64,000 bases of DNA. Source: Austropuccinia psidii. Its lineage: Eukaryota > Basidiomycota > Pucciniomycetes > Pucciniales > Sphaerophragmiaceae. A program made the translations under genes and the position numbers. Positions 34,670 to 47,444 of this stretch are shown here, one piece after another. The first letter of the stretch is position 1; every line of letters begins with the position of its first letter. Under the pieces are notes generated by a model, which was not told where the DNA came from, did no database searches, and was given only the letters and a program-made list of their open reading frames with translations. The DNA lies in NCBI GenBank assembly GCA_023105745.1, contig JALGQZ010000002.1, positions 45,746,997 through 45,810,996 on the forward strand, read 5' to 3'.

Positions 34670-37600
34670 CTTCTTAAGTGTTTATCTGAGTCAGGTATTC
34701 CTGAATCTGCCAGCCATTCATCTTCATGTACTGGATTTCTATATCTGACAAGATTTACCCCTAAGTCTCCTTTCTTTAATGACTTTCTTTATATTTTTGT
34801 CTTCATCCTGCTCCACTGGTGGTACAGTTAAAGGAGTTGGGTTCCTTAAATAAAACAATTATTTGTCAGTTGGTTTATAAGGTTTTATCAGGCTTACTGG
34901 AAAGGTGGGGTGTTTATTTTTCAATTTACCACTTAATTCCACTTGAACTTAATTGCTTCCATGTAATGTAACAATGACAAAAGGTCCTACATAAGAATCT
35001 TTAAGTTTCTTTGGGCCTTTGATATTATTAAAATTAAAGGTTGAAACTAGAACTAAGTCCCCTACTTTGAAGTCTGGTACTGTGTGACTCTTGTCCCACT
35101 TCTGTTTAGCATATTCAAAAGCATCATTCATACTTTTTTTTGAATGATGTTTCACTTTATCAAGCATTACGTTGAAGCTGGAAGCTATAGGATTAATGTT
35201 AATCAAGTCTTTCCTCAGTGTATCTGCTGGGAGTCTAGGATTCCATCCTTTTTCTAACATAGCAGGAGTTTGACCTGTGGAAGAATGGACTGAGGTCTTA
35301 TATGCCAATTCTAATCCAGGTATCAAAGTGCACCAGTCATGAGTAAAGCCATCTGAGTCTTTGAATTCTAACCCATAAGCACAAAATCTCCTGATCATGT
35401 CTTCTAAAGTTTGAATCATTCTCTCTGCTAGCCCATCTGTTGGAGGATGATATTCTGTAGAGAATGATAACTTAGTCCCAAAAAATCTATGAAGATTGGT
35501 CCAAAGTGCAGATTTGAACTTGGGATCTCTGTCACTTATGATATTCTTGAATAGTCCTGTATGAGAAATAACTCTACTGCATATAAGAAGAGCTGTATCC
35601 ATAGCTGTGTTATCTTTATGACATGGTAAGAATATGGGAGTCTTGCTATATCTGTCTAAAATTACTAAACAAGAATTATAACTCTTGTCACCACTTGGAG
35701 GAAGTGCTGTGACCCACTCCATGTGAATAACTTTCCAAGGGGATTTTGGTTCTTGAATATGGATCATAAGTCCAAATTTCTTGCCTGTACTCCTGTTTGC
35801 CTTTTGACATCTGTCACAGGTATGGCAATATTCAATGGTCTCTTTTCTCCAAGATGGCCACCACACACAGTTCTTCACTTTTTCAAGTGTTCTGTCCTCT
35901 GACAGGTGTCCAGAGTAGATGCTATCATGGCATTCATGAAGAATGGTATTGATAAGCAATCTGCTACACAATGTCATTACACAAGAATGTTTGGTTCTGT
36001 GGTAAATAATGCCATAAAACAAGTGAAATCTTCCTTCAGGATAGGAATTTTTCCAAACTTCATCCAGTGCATTGACTAAAGATGTATCTTTGCAGTCTTT
36101 ATCTAATAAGGAAGTCAAGATATGGCAATTCTTTTCTTGCTTATAAGATTCCCTGACTTCTTCAAAGAATTTAGTCCCAATATCAGTCATGTTAATTCCT
36201 TCAATTTTAATCTGTGTTTCTGCTTCCAAAGGTACATAAGCTGGGTTATCAGGAGTATTGGCTAATTGCCATCTGCTAAGTCCATCAGCATTCTTGTGAA
36301 TGTTTCCTGCTTTATGAACTATAGTCATGTTTTCTCTATATTCTTGAATGGCTATTTGCCATCTCAACATATGTCTGTTTGGAGGTTTCATGTTAAGAAG
36401 TGATTTCATGGCATTACAGTCAGTTATCACTTCAAAAACACTGCCATCAAGATAATAGTGTAATTTCTCAAGTGCCCATACCAAACATAAGCACTCCATT
36501 TGGCTTGCACCATATCTGGCCTCTGTTGGTTTGATTTGTCTTGAGATGTAACAAGCTGGTCCTTCTGTAGGTTTGTCATCAATAATTTGGACTTGATATA
36601 GGGCTGCCCCTAATACATCTCCACATGCATCAATGTACAATTTAAAAGGTATATTCCAGTCATGCATGAGGAGAAAAGGTGCTTCTGTGAGAGCTTTCCT
36701 TATCTTCTCATAAGCTTTAATTCTCTCCTGTGTCATCTCAAATAGTGTTTGTTGATCACAGATTCTATAGAGTGACTTGGCTAGAATTTCAAAGTATTTC
36801 CAGTGTTGCCTACAATAACTGGCAAACCCTAGGAAAGACATCATTTCTTTCTTATTATGGGGTATTGGCTCAAGTAACACTGCTGCCATTTCATTTTTGT
36901 CAATACCCAAGCTTAAACCAGAGACAATATGTCCTAATGCTTTGAGCTCTTCAAAACCAAAATTGCATTTCCTGAGTGAAATCTTCATATTCACCTCTGC
37001 AACTTTGTGAAGTACTATTGCAAGTCTTCCAAGGTGAAAAGACCATGAATCAGAACATATGATAATATCATCAATATAAATGATAAGTCATCCTTCAGAT
37101 AATTCTGTGGGGAAGATGGTATTCATCATTCTTTGATAATGAGATGGTGCATTTTTAATACCAAATGGCATTCTAATATACTCATAAATACCACAGTGAG
37201 TTATGATTCTAAGTATTTTCTTAGCTTTAGGCGTCAAAACATTTTGGTGAAAGACTTTCAATGAATCCATTGAGGTTATATACTTGGCTTTAGAAAATTG
37301 GGTCAAGGTTTCTTGAATTCTAGGAATTGGATACCTATCTGGAACTGTGTAGGTATTCAATGCTCCAAAATCTCCAACCATCCTTGATTTATCATTATTC
37401 CAAGCAATAATAACAGGTGTTGTCACTTCAACTTCTTCATTATGGCCTACTCCCTTAGTACACCAAGTTGGATCAACTCTTGGATATGTTTTTCCAATGC
37501 TTCTCTAGCTCCAGGACTTGCTGGATAAGCTGGTCTTCTGAGTACTGGAGGATATGGTCTGTCAATATTAAGAGTAATATCAACTTCATGTCCTTTTATA

Positions 37601-37725
37601 GCACCTAATGGTTCATTACCAGAGGCAAATGCATTATTATATGTGTATAACAAATCAATAAGTTCATGTCTCATCTTTGGTGACAATGATGGATTGATTT
37701 GTGCTTCAACAAGTTGATTAGCCAC
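34670..37725 (-). pseudogene. Element B pol: RT, RNase H, integrase, chromodomain
   Basis: RT begins near NPSLSPKMRHELIDLLYTYN. It has DRPYPPVLRRPAYPASP, VGDFGALNTY, MPFGIKNAPSHYQRMMN and a YIDD box. RNase H includes [47 protein letters not shown] and NADGLSRW. Integrase has a CDRCQK zinc-finger half, then [10 protein letters not shown], where the first catalytic Asp expected by comparison with element E (HMDWVTALPP) is Glu. It continues ISDRDPKF and [10 protein letters not shown]. After a GPF module and SLIKPYKP, a shifted frame at 34707-34753 reads VRYRNPVHEDEWLAD, the C-terminal half of a chromodomain. Stops or shifts: near 37449, TGA at 37085 (EG-stop-LIIYIDD), and after LHGSN near 34949. 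Confidence 0.85.
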
Positions 37726-39569
37726 AAATTCTTCCTTATAAGTATCTTTTTAGAAGATATCAGTGATATTTGTTTTGGAATATTGTAAAAAGCAAATTTT
37801 TGTCTTTTGTTTTCTGCAATTGTGAAATATCTATCCTTATGGTTATTGATGTCAATACCATAAATATTCAAGTAATCATTTCCAAGGATAATGTGCTGAG
37901 ATGTGCAATTTTCCATTAATACAATCTCAGTCTTCATTCTAATACTTCCTTCTGGGTGTGTAAAATCAAGATTAGTGTCCAATATACCTAAAGGGTACAT
38001 ATTATTACTGGTACTACTAAATTGTACACCCTATATTGGTAATAGATGATTTTTCCATCCAGGGAGTGTTGCTTGAAGATAATCATTGCCCAAACAAGTA
38101 CAAAATACCCCTGTATCCAAGTTTACTTTGGCTTCAATATCATTCATCAGGATTGATGTGATACAAGATGCTCCAGCAGTGTACCCTTTACCTCTAGCAG
38201 GTTTGGTTTTACACATTCTGACATCCTGGATATTGATCAGGTTATGACAATCCTCACTGTACTGTGGTAAGTGAGTATGAACTTCTGTGACTTCAAAGAA
38301 AGCTGTAATTATTTCAATGGGATAGTCCTCTACTGGTGTATCTTCAGAGACTGCAGAATCTAGGTCAAATTCCTCTTTTTCTTCAGTAAACTGAGCTTCT
38401 TCAATGACTTGAACTTCATTGATTTTTGTCTTTTTGGTGCAAGTGTTGGCTAAATGTGAAGTGCTTCCACATTTATGACACTTCAAGACAGGTCTTTCAG
38501 GTTTTCTGTCCTCTCTGGAAATCTTTGGGACCATTTTGGACTCCATAGGAATTTTAGTCCAAGTTTTACCAATTCTTGTTCTAGTAATTATATCTTCCAT
38601 TGCATTGATGTAGTCCTCTGCTGAACAGGGTTCTACACATCTGCACCTGATAGCATGTTCTAGCTCTCCTTCACATTTTCTTAATATTCTAATATTAATC
38701 ATGGTGCCAGACATATCTGGGTGTAAAGCAGATAATCTGTCTTTTTGCTTGAAGAACCAAGTAAATGGTTTATCTTTTTCTGAGTTAAAAATGGCACTTT
38801 CAAAAACATTATCCATTTTAAACCTCCAAGAATAATTGCCCCATTTGGTAATCATTTCAGATTTCCACCAAGACCAATCATGTTTTCCATGATCTTGTCT
38901 CATCTTGTAATACCATTTCTCTGCAGTTCTGGTAAACATAGAGTGTAATTTTCCCACTATAATTTCATCAGGTATGTGAAAGTCTTCTTGCAAAATAACA
39001 ATAGTTGTGATGATCTCAATATGGTTGTATTCTCCTTCACCAGAGAATGTTGGCCATTCTTCCAATTTGGGAATATATTTTGCAGAGATAACATTTTCTC
39101 CCAAGAATGGGGTCAAACTTCCTTTAACAGAAGCTTTCTCTTCATTTAAAGGTGTAGAATGTCTTGGAATATTTGGTTCATAATTATTATTAATTTGCTC
39201 TACATTTGCAATAATTTCATTCTTTAACTTCTGCCTTTCACTGTCACCTTTTGCCAAAGGTGTGAAAAACTGATTGGTATTTTTAGTTATTTCCAAGACA
39301 TGATCTTTCAGAATTCTAAGTTGATAATTAATGTTTAAAATGGAAATATCTTCCATTTCATCATTTTGAACTTGACATTTACTCTCAATTCTGTCACATG
39401 TATTGGTAATTGAATCAAGTTTGACATTTTTCAATTGATACCATTAAGTATACTTCTTGTCATTTCTTTTCAATTCACTCATGTGCAATATAATTTTATT
39501 CAAATTTTCATCAAATTTGCCAAGTTCTACATCAATACTAGACTTAAAAAAGTGTATTTCATCTATCAT
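37671..39569 (-). pseudogene. Element B ORF2: Gag and protease
   Basis: Starts at ATG 39569, overlapping the ORF1 stop by ATGA, with one in-frame TAA at 39444. Domains in order: a helical N-terminus, the Gag capsid region (KLEEWPTFSGEGEYNHIEII; AEKWYYKM; WWKSEMITKWG), a zinc knuckle CHKCGSTSHLANTC, an acidic linker, GKGYTAGASC, and the protease active-site loop VNLDTGVF. After a break near 38031 the protease continues (IILGNDYLNIYGIDI). This arrangement matches elements D and E. Confidence 0.82.
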
Positions 39570-40342
39570 TTGCGTGTAAAAGTCCTGCTCATCCTTTCCT
39601 GCTCTTTGGCTGTGAATTCCATAAGAGTCCTGGCCATATTGAAGACACTTTCCATGGCTGAAGGCTCCAATTTGGTAATCCTGTACCTTTTTGGGTAAGG
39701 TCTTTGCCAATTGGCTTTTCCTTTGCCCTTGCCTTCATGGCTCTTGGGACCTTCCTGCTTCTTCTGAGGTCTTTTGAGCTTGTCTTTGGACACTTCTGGA
39801 GCCTGTTTGGAGCTGGTAGACGTCACTGGGCCTTCTGTCTCCAAAGCTGGAGTCATTTCCAACTCCTTCTTCTGGTCTATGGATAAAAGACTTTGGTTCT
39901 TCAGCCAATTCTTTATCTTTTTGACTTTTTCTTTGCAAGACAATGGGCTCCAGCCTCCTAAGAGTTCTATGGTCTTCTCCTGACCCAGGAAGCTCTTGAT
40001 GTGTAAGTAGGAGTTCATGACCCCTGCCAAAGGCTTGGGCATATTTCCCACTCCTCTTCTTTGGCTGCTCTGAACCAATTTTTGTATTTGCATTGATAAA
40101 TTTCTATTTCTGCCACTTGAAAGTGATTCAGTCCTTAAAATATTATCATGAATCAGTCCAGATTCAGAATTCATGTCAAAATATGTGGGTACATACCTTG
40201 GGGAAGGGGGGGCAACTCTGGCATCCTCCATATGTGTCTTTCTTGAGGAAGATTTGACACTTCTGGATTTGGTCTTGCCTCTTCCTTGTCCACATCCATC
40301 TGGTTGGACTGAATAGTTGCTTCCATTTCTGGTATGCACCAT
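39566..40342 (-). CDS. Element B ORF1
   Basis: An intact 258-codon frame from ATG (MVHTRNGSNYSVQPDG) to TGA. It is basic and lysine/proline/serine-rich, with a KGKGKANWQRPYPKRYRI block and a short helix (AMESVFNMARTLMEF). The C-terminal third is shared with element D (59357-60016) and with decayed element E. It lies between LTR leader and ORF2, and its stop overlaps the ORF2 start. It is probably an N-terminal Gag/nucleic-acid-binding protein. Codons look intact, but the downstream frames are broken. Confidence 0.75.
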   Translation of the reverse strand: MVHTRNGSNYSVQPDGCGQGRGKTKSRSVKSSSRKTHMEDARVAPPSPRYVPTYFDMNSESGLIHDNILRTESLSSGRNRNLSMQIQKLVQSSQRRGVGNMPKPLAGVMNSYLHIKSFLGQEKTIELLGGWSPLSCKEKVKKIKNWLKNQSLLSIDQKKELEMTPALETEGPVTSTSSKQAPEVSKDKLKRPQKKQEGPKSHEGKGKGKANWQRPYPKRYRITKLEPSAMESVFNMARTLMEFTAKEQERMSRTFTRK

Positions 40343-40933
40343 TTCACGTCAATTGAATATAAAATAAGAACTTAAAACAGAAAAAACACACCTTTTGATG
40401 GTTGTTTGGATTGTTCTGTTTTAAACAAAGTGCGTCTTTTAGCAATTTGCACTTCAATACTGTCTTCAGATTCTGGACTAGCCCTTTATCTCTTACTGAG
40501 TCTGTTACCAGCTGTGCAGTATTTGATTGAAGACACTAGAGAAAGAATTAATAAAAGAGAATTTATTTTTTATACTTTTAAGATTTTTTTAAGATTTTTT
40601 ATAAATTTTGATTATTTTTGTTTTTTTATTAAAAAATTGTTCTTTTTTGAAGGAAAAAAAATTAAAATTTAAGATTTTGAATCAAAATCAATTCAGAGTA
40701 ACTCAAAGAATAACTTTATAAGTTTTTGGATGTGAAAAAGCCATTTGTAAAAACAGTATAAGATTAAACCAAATTCCTCAATGAAAAAGATTTTAACACA
40801 ATTTCAAAAATAAAAATAATTTTAGCTTTAAATTGAAAGAAAAAAATATTAAATTCATATATTCTAGAACTTAAAAATATATTAATTAAGGGTACAAGGT
40901 TCAAAAAACATGGCCAGGCCCCCAAATGTAAGA
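40343..40933 (-). other. Element B leader with conserved lineage motif
   Basis: Directly after the 5' LTR the sense strand reads TCTTACATTTGGGGGCCTGG then CCATG. The same motif follows the LTRs of element E (47447-47471) and, more diverged, D (58882-58907). By position it should contain the primer-binding site, but no TGG starts at the LTR edge. The rest is AT-rich and non-coding. Confidence 0.6.
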
Positions 40934-42834
40934 TGTGTCTATGAAACTGTTGATAATATCACTATTAATCAACAGTACTATGACTCTTCTTATGAAATAT
41001 AATATTAAAAAATTATGATAGCCACAACTAAATAATTAAAGAATTATTTCTTTTACATGTTATATACTACTAGTTATTATAACAGTAAGCAGTAATTTTC
41101 TACAAGAATCAATTACAAGAATTTAATAATAAAAACTTCATTTATTAAGATAATAATATTATTTGGATATATAATTATCTTTTACAAGAATAATTATAAA
41201 GATAATTCTTGAAAAAAACTATTACTAGAGAAAAACCTTTAGAATTTAGATAAATTACTCACTATTAATCCAATGAACCTTTTTGCAAGATAATAGTAGA
41301 GAAATTTGATGTGGAATTGTGGATTCAATGGATCAAAATTGATTTATAGCACTAATAAAACAAAATATAGTTTATTTCTATGATTTCAAGTTGTTCTGAT
41401 TGATTTCTGAAAAAATAAAACACTTAAGAAATATTTTAACTAATACTTACTTGTTTGGTAATAAAGGTATAATATATTAATGTGATTATCTGGAAAAAAA
41501 CAGCAATAGGAGCTCTCTTTTAAGTCTAAGACAGCTCACAGAGGCGTGCCATGGAGAAAACTGAAAAACCAGTGAGTGAAAAAACAGTAAACCTTTTTGG
41601 ATTATTGATTTCATCATCTGTTGTCACGTAAGATTATCATAATTACTTAATTGAGGCTTTTACGTGACTACCAACCCATTTATGGTTAAGAATAAAAATA
41701 GTAACAACTTTAAATCTTCTTTTACTCCAAAATAATCATTTATTTCTAAAATATATCAATTTTATTGGGAATTTCATCACAGAATGTATTTTCTGCAAAT
41801 TTTTAAAGATTCTGTGTTTCATGTGGAATCATTAAAAATGGACTGTAAGTAAAACTTTTAATTTTACATATGAATGTATAACGCTTTTTGGTTTTTATAT
41901 GAATTATTCAGCTCTCAATTGGTCGTGAAAGTTTCAGAAATATTCATTAAGAATTGTATTTTTAATGAATTTTGAAGTTTTCACCTCATTTCTATGTAGA
42001 ATTGCAAATAGCAGTATATGGCTGGTTGCTATGAGGTAAATCAATGGATACTAGTCCAAAAAGGGTCTTAATTACTCTTTTATGGTTCATACATGGTAAT
42101 TCATCAAGAATTGAAATAGTTACAAGAGCCTAAGCTGTTCTTTACCTCCTTGGCATGTCAAAATAGCAGGTTTTTTTCCATTTTCTTATGATTTACTGAA
42201 GTTGTAACATGGTAACCAAGTTCCCAAAAGGTTATAGTTTACCAATTGGGCCAAGATCAGCCATGGATCCAAGCTTTGGATCCGTCCATGCCTCAGATGC
42301 CTCAGAAGTTGGTTACCCTGGCTCTCTTTGATGTCTTTTGTCCCCCTTTTTATGTCAAAATAGAATTTTAAGCTTCAAGTGAGATATCCACTATGGGTGT
42401 ACCAAACGTGCATGTAGAAATACCATAATATTAAGTGCCCAAAACATGAATAACACTATTCTTAGTGTATAGTAACATGGGACCTCTCACATTCCCATTT
42501 TTTTGACATGAAATAGAGAAAAACAAAACTTTTCACGGATCTTTTATGTGGTATTGATGATGTGGTATTGAAGTATTTTTCATATTACCACCTCAAAGAG
42601 TTGATTTGAACTTATTCACTCTATGGAGCTACCCTAGGTGAATTTTTGTGTAGAATCCAAATCTGGCCTCAACTCCATGGATTTATGTACTCAATAAAAA
42701 GTTATTAATCTTTTCTGAAATCAAAAATGATGAATTTTGAATATATGCATGACTTATGGGTTATGCATAGTTCAGAATTTATTTTTAAGATAATTGTGGC
42801 CTATTTGGGTATGTAAAATATACCTCAAGGCTCA
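40934..42834 (-). repeat. Element B 5' LTR
   Basis: 1901 bp, the partner of 32639-34492. The two share the internal block AGACAGCTCACAGAGGCGTG and the same terminal sequences. Confidence 0.88.
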
Positions 42835-43345
42835 CATAGACTTACAGTTCAAGTCCATTTTGAGGAGGATCATTGCTTCAGCAATCTTTTGACATACATA
42901 AACAGGAATTTTACTATCATTTTGAATTTTCTCCAGCCTTGGGATTGTTTGAGCAATGTTTGAGACAAATTGTTCCTTGGATATAATTTCAACCTTGCCA
43001 CTGAATATTACGTCATCATGCCCAGCATCTTCTGTTGGTGAACAAGGTTCCACAGTCTTTTCCTTCTGATAGCTTTTAAAATTAGGTTTTTGAGAGCTTG
43101 GAGGCTGAGCTGAAATAAAGGCTATGACACAATATCAGCTTTTGAGAGATTCCAAATATTCAAGATGGATGCATACTTACATTCTGGAAGAGCTTGTGGA
43201 TCTTGATTATTTTCATGTGACTGGCTCTCTACTTCAATTCCTAATGCATGACTACTGAACATATCAGAGATTTCACTTCCACTCTCTGGGGCTGAAGTTC
43301 TTTGTTCATGGAATTCAGTTGAATTTCCGGGGTTTGGGGCATAGT
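42835..43345 (-). pseudogene. Uncharacterised host gene, 5' segment
   Basis: Two exons on the minus strand. One, about 43335-43168, has NSTEFHEQRTSAPESGSEIS; the other, about 43109-42848, has VIFSGKVEIISKEQFVSNI and IPVYVCQKIAEAMILLKMDL. They are joined by a GTAAGT...TTTCAG intron that keeps the frame exactly (GAA T/CT). The second exon ends at AACT followed by GTAAGT, and element B begins 7 nt after that donor's first base. No stop is seen in these two exons. The sequence is serine/acidic-rich, then helical. A start codon is not clear; the gene is probably truncated upstream. It continues at 32638 and then 11058. Confidence 0.55.
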
Positions 43346-44079
43346 GGAGGTAGTTTATTAAGTAAATAGATGGTGATGAGGTATTTGAAAATTGTAGAAT
43401 AGAAAGATCACAATTGAAGAAAAAAGGTGGGATTTCTGAAAGTGGTGGAAGTAAAATAAGCTCAAAATTGCTGATTCTTTTTTAGGTAATATCAATATTG
43501 AAGAATTTTGGAAAGCTTTAAAGAAGTTAAATATCAATTTAAACCAGTTCAACAGTTAGTGAATTTTCTAAAAAAACATTTTGGAACCACAAGCTCACCA
43601 AAAGAAACCTTCCATCAATATCTATTGAACTTGTCATGAATTTGCAAAATATGATTTGTCCGCAAATTCAAGGAGGTGCTGTGTTGCAAATTATTTCATC
43701 TCATTCAAATGAAATAACTTCCCTGTGGGAAATTAAATAAGTTTGACTAGTGACAAACCTACTAAAGTCAACTCTTGAACTATTCGCAGCTCATGAGGTA
43801 AGGACTAAGCAAAGTATTACATTTGAATGATATGAAATAAAATGGTTTTGTCGGGGAAACAGAAGATACAATTAGTGTTTTAAATAGTCCACTTATTAGG
43901 CTTTAAGTTGTTAGTCTCATTACTTAAACCCTAACCACAGCATTGGGAATATCCCCACCAATTTCCCCAAGAACCCTTTGGCAGAGAAGGCCACTCAGCA
44001 TGCTTCCGTGATTGCATTTATCATGTACGCCAACAAGGCACCATACCCTATGGATCTAATACCGGAGCGTAAGGATGGT
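43346..44079 (+). other. Possible Ty1/copia-type gag relic, otherwise unassigned
   Basis: Plus-strand fragments such as MNLQNMICPQIQGGAVLQII, then HSNEITSLWEIK and, in another frame, TLELFAAHEVRTKQSITFE (up to about 43829) read like a decayed gag of copia-type elements. Several stops and frameshifts separate them. No LTR is seen nearby. This is a tentative assignment; the rest shows nothing recognisable. Confidence 0.3.
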
Positions 44080-46110
44080 AAGTGGCGGAGAGAGGATTAG
44101 GCATAAGGGGGGTTGAGGGTGGCATTGGAGGCATATCTTGAGGGTGCCGCAGGAGCATGAGGATTGTAAGCGGCAGGGGTGCAGAAGCATAAGGAGTGGT
44201 GATGTAAGGTTTGGATATGAAACATTGATTAAAAATGAAGTACTTTTCCTGACCTCAAAATTTGTATAAGGTAAAAATCAATTAAAAATAGTAAGAAATA
44301 TTTTTTTAAGAGAAAACACGCTAATTTTATTGTTTATAACTTCATTAGTATAAAAAAATAATATTATAAAGATTTATTGTTTTACCAACAATAAAAATTT
44401 ATCCAAAAATACTCTACAAGAGATATTTATGGCTACAAAAGAAATTTCTTCAAGAGAAATTTCAATTGGAATTAATTGAGAAAGGAACTGCAGGAAGTTT
44501 ATCAAAGAACAAAGTCTTTAAAAAGAATATTAAAGATAAAACATGCCCAAAAGTGACCACAGTGAATTTGGAAACAAAGTGACAAAGCTAACAGTGATGA
44601 AAGATGCTTTAATTCACTTTTGGGGTGGTTCAGGGGTAAAAATGATTATAAGAGTTACAAAAAATGACTATAATGATTTTTTCACATGGTTAAAAGGTTT
44701 AAAATGATTTGAAAAAGGTGGTTGGAATCTCTTATTGATTGTTTTAACAGTGTTTAAACTAATTATAAAAGGAAAATAGTCTAACATAAAGAGAAAAGTG
44801 GGGCAAAGAAGACATTCTTTTATAGTCATCAATTTTCTGACTCCAAAAGTAAAATTTACTCTTGTCAGTCGTGAAAAACAGTCTGACAACAGAAAAGCCA
44901 ATTATGGCATCATTGAACCCTGGTTTAGACAAAAACAGGGCTGGTTTAAGCCATTTTTAGCCATTTTAGACCCTTAAATCAGCTATTACTATAGTAATAC
45001 CTGGTCTAGAGCCTTCAAAACACGTCAGAATGTGTGTAAGAGGCGCAGAAACCAGTTAAAACTGCTCTTACTAACATTGTTTTAACTTAAGGGTAGCTTT
45101 ACCCTCTTGGCAGAAGTTAAAACCACCCTGGTTGGTATCAAAACCTCATCATCAATTCAGTCACAGACCCTGTGACTCAATTCCGGGCCAAAAGTGATAA
45201 ACCTTTGTGTAGACTTTGACATCTCACGCCGGTAAGCAAGGATTTTGGGGGTCTGGCTCCCCCTTAGAGCTAGAGTTCCTTTGCCCCCCCAATTTATTTT
45301 TTCCTTTAATTCCTCATCATGTATTATACTTGCAATTTACATATGTAATTCAATTGAATTGTACAGTATAATACAGTAATAATTGATACCTCATATGTAA
45401 ATCAAAGTTCACTTCTGTAATACACACGCACATTTTGACATTTCAATTAAATTCAATTGAAAATACTTCAATTCCTCATAGCTTCTAAACTAAACACAAA
45501 TTTGATGGTTAACACCACATGTGGTGTGAATTCAATTAAAGTTCTGAGTATTTTCAATTCTTGTATTGAAAATACTAAAAACTTAATTTAAGCTTATTTA
45601 GAGTTGAGTTACAAACATTTCACTCAGAGGTGACCCCACCTAATTTTTTATGAGGAATCAAATAGTGAAATAATTTTTATATTCTTATTTTTTGGACAAA
45701 AAGTTATCATATGTTTTATATAGCTTTTTACCAAATATATTTTAATTTCACAATTTTTATTAAAAATTCATTTTTACTTAATTTTTACAAGAACAAATAT
45801 AATTTAATAATTTTAAATTTTATTGTAATTTTATTTTTAAATTATAATTAAATTTTGTTTTTTAAATATAAATTTGTATTTATATTTCAATTTTCACTTT
45901 TATAATATAAATTATTTTATTTTATTTATATTTGTGTCTTAATTTATCTTTTGTGGTCTTTTGGGTATATGAAAATACCTCTAAGGCTCACAGGTGAGGG
46001 GGGATATGGGGGGTAGTGTTGCAGTCACATCTAGAGGGCAGTGCGGGGGTGTAATAATTGTAAGTGTTGGAGAGGATTAGGCAGGGATGCAGAAGCCAAT
46101 TCATGCATGA
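44080..46110 (+). repeat. GC-rich minisatellite interrupted by a solo LTR
   Basis: Units begin AAGTGGCGG (44080), AAGCGGCAG (44168) and AAGTGTTGG (46062). They share AGAGGATTAGGCA, GGCATATCTTGAGGGTGC-like and GGATTGT-like parts, with a unit of about 88 bp. The second unit is split by the LTR at 44210-45990 and continues at 45991. Confidence 0.5.
44210..45990 (-). mobile_element. Solo LTR of the element D family
   Basis: 1781 bp, an inverted match to the element D LTR at 57125-58881. It runs from GTTTCATATCCAAA (sense end) to TGAGCCTTAGAGGTATTTTC (sense start). Neither a primer-site motif nor a polypurine tract lies beside it, so it is a solo LTR. A target duplication is unclear (AAGG/CAGGT-like). 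Internal frames at 44668-44901 match 58203-58436 only because the LTRs match. Confidence 0.78.
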
Positions 46111-46405
46111 GAGTAGGCATGATAAAGGGGTGAGATTACAGAAGTCTTCTCATGCCAAACCTCTGCCTTGCACCATGAGGTGTAATTACCCAAACCTTGC
46201 GAATAGTGTTGAATGGGTTTGGGCTTTGAGTGACATTCTCATGTGACACATTTGACAATTGACATTGCCTTGATGCAGATGTGACATGACCCACTAAATC
46301 CAGTGACTATAATGTTACCTTAATGTGACTGAAGCAATATTTTAAACTGACTGCAGTGCAACATGAAGTCAATTGACGGCGATTGATGCAACATTTGACC
46401 CGGTG

Positions 46406-47444
46406 AAAGTTTAAGCTTCAAATTGATCATTTATGATCACCCACTGTAATCTTATTTTGAGCTCAACAGTTACTTAAGTGATACAAATGGTGAATATTCT
46501 TATATTATGATTAATACTAATAAAATCCACAAACTTTAGACTTCTGCCAAGCCTATGTTGTCATCAAATGTAGAGTTATAGTGATAACTCTAAATAATGG
46601 CATAAGAATAAGATAAGATGGTTGAATTATGATTTAAGCATCACTAAACCTTGGAATACTGAGAAGATCCTGTTGATACCATCAGTAATAGTCTACTAGA
46701 AGCCTGTTGGACTCTAGGAGGGAAGATTTTACTCTATTTCCCCCTCAGACACATCAAAAACATTAAAACATTAAATGAAACGGTAATTTCTTTATTCTTT
46801 ATATATAAATTCATTATATTATTAAATAAAAAAGATTATCTTAGTTATAATCACCATTCTTGACATGATTACATCAATTTTTTAATTGTTTTTGCTAATA
46901 TTCTCTCTAAAGCTCTAGATCCACATAAAACCAAGAATATTTGTAATTTCTTTTATTTTTATTTGTAAATAAAATTTAAATTAGTTTTATTTACCATATT
47001 TGCCATATATTAATCCAAAATTATTATATTAAGAATCAAAAGTAGGTTAGTTTCACTGATCATGATATTTTTTCTCTAATGTTATCCTAAATAATTCTTT
47101 TATTAATATAAATGATATTTATATTAATATATAACATTAATATTAGTAATAGTATTGTTATAAATTGTTTTTTTGATTATTAAACAACAATTCCTTACAG
47201 ATTTATTATTTGTTGGTAAACATAATCCATTTCCATAAATATATTAATTATCAAATATCAATATGTTTATTTTTATTACATTATTCTTTTATAATATAAA
47301 TTATATTATTATATTTTAATAAGATAATTATTCTATGCCATTATTATCATAATTATTGTTATCTAATTCTCAAAGCTTCATAAGTAAATTCATAGTACAA
47401 TAATCAAAATATTTATAATATTTTCTTATTGTTTCATAGTCAAA
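46406..47444 (+). repeat. Element E 5' LTR, truncated
   Basis: Aligns with the 3' LTR from AAAGTTTAAGCTT (56948) onward, including ATTTATGATCAC and CCAAGCCTATG. It ends GTTTCATAGTCAAA, just before the lineage motif CCTTACATTTGGGGGCC. The upstream ~900 bp of the LTR are missing. Confidence 0.72.

Larger units (their letters stand above)
32639..42834 (-). mobile_element. Element B: Ty3-like chromovirus retrotransposon
   Basis: 10.2 kb in minus orientation. 5' LTR 40934-42834, 3' LTR 32639-34492, with ends TGAGCCTTGAGG...CATAGACACA (sense). Order: LTR, leader with TTACATTTGGGGGCC, ORF1, ORF2 (Gag, zinc knuckle, protease), RT, RNase H, integrase, chromodomain-like tail, polypurine tract, LTR. 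It lies beside a splice donor of the host gene. I found no convincing target duplication (TCAGA on one side, CATAG on the other), so the flanks have diverged or the ends are slightly misplaced. Confidence 0.88.

Noticed and set aside
32639..42839. Target-site duplication for element B
   Set aside because: Flanking bases (TCAGA and CATAG) do not match; I could not support one.
44668..44901. Frame conserved between 44668-44901 and 58203-58436, suggesting a gene
   Set aside because: Both lie inside copies of the same LTR, so similarity is explained by LTR homology.
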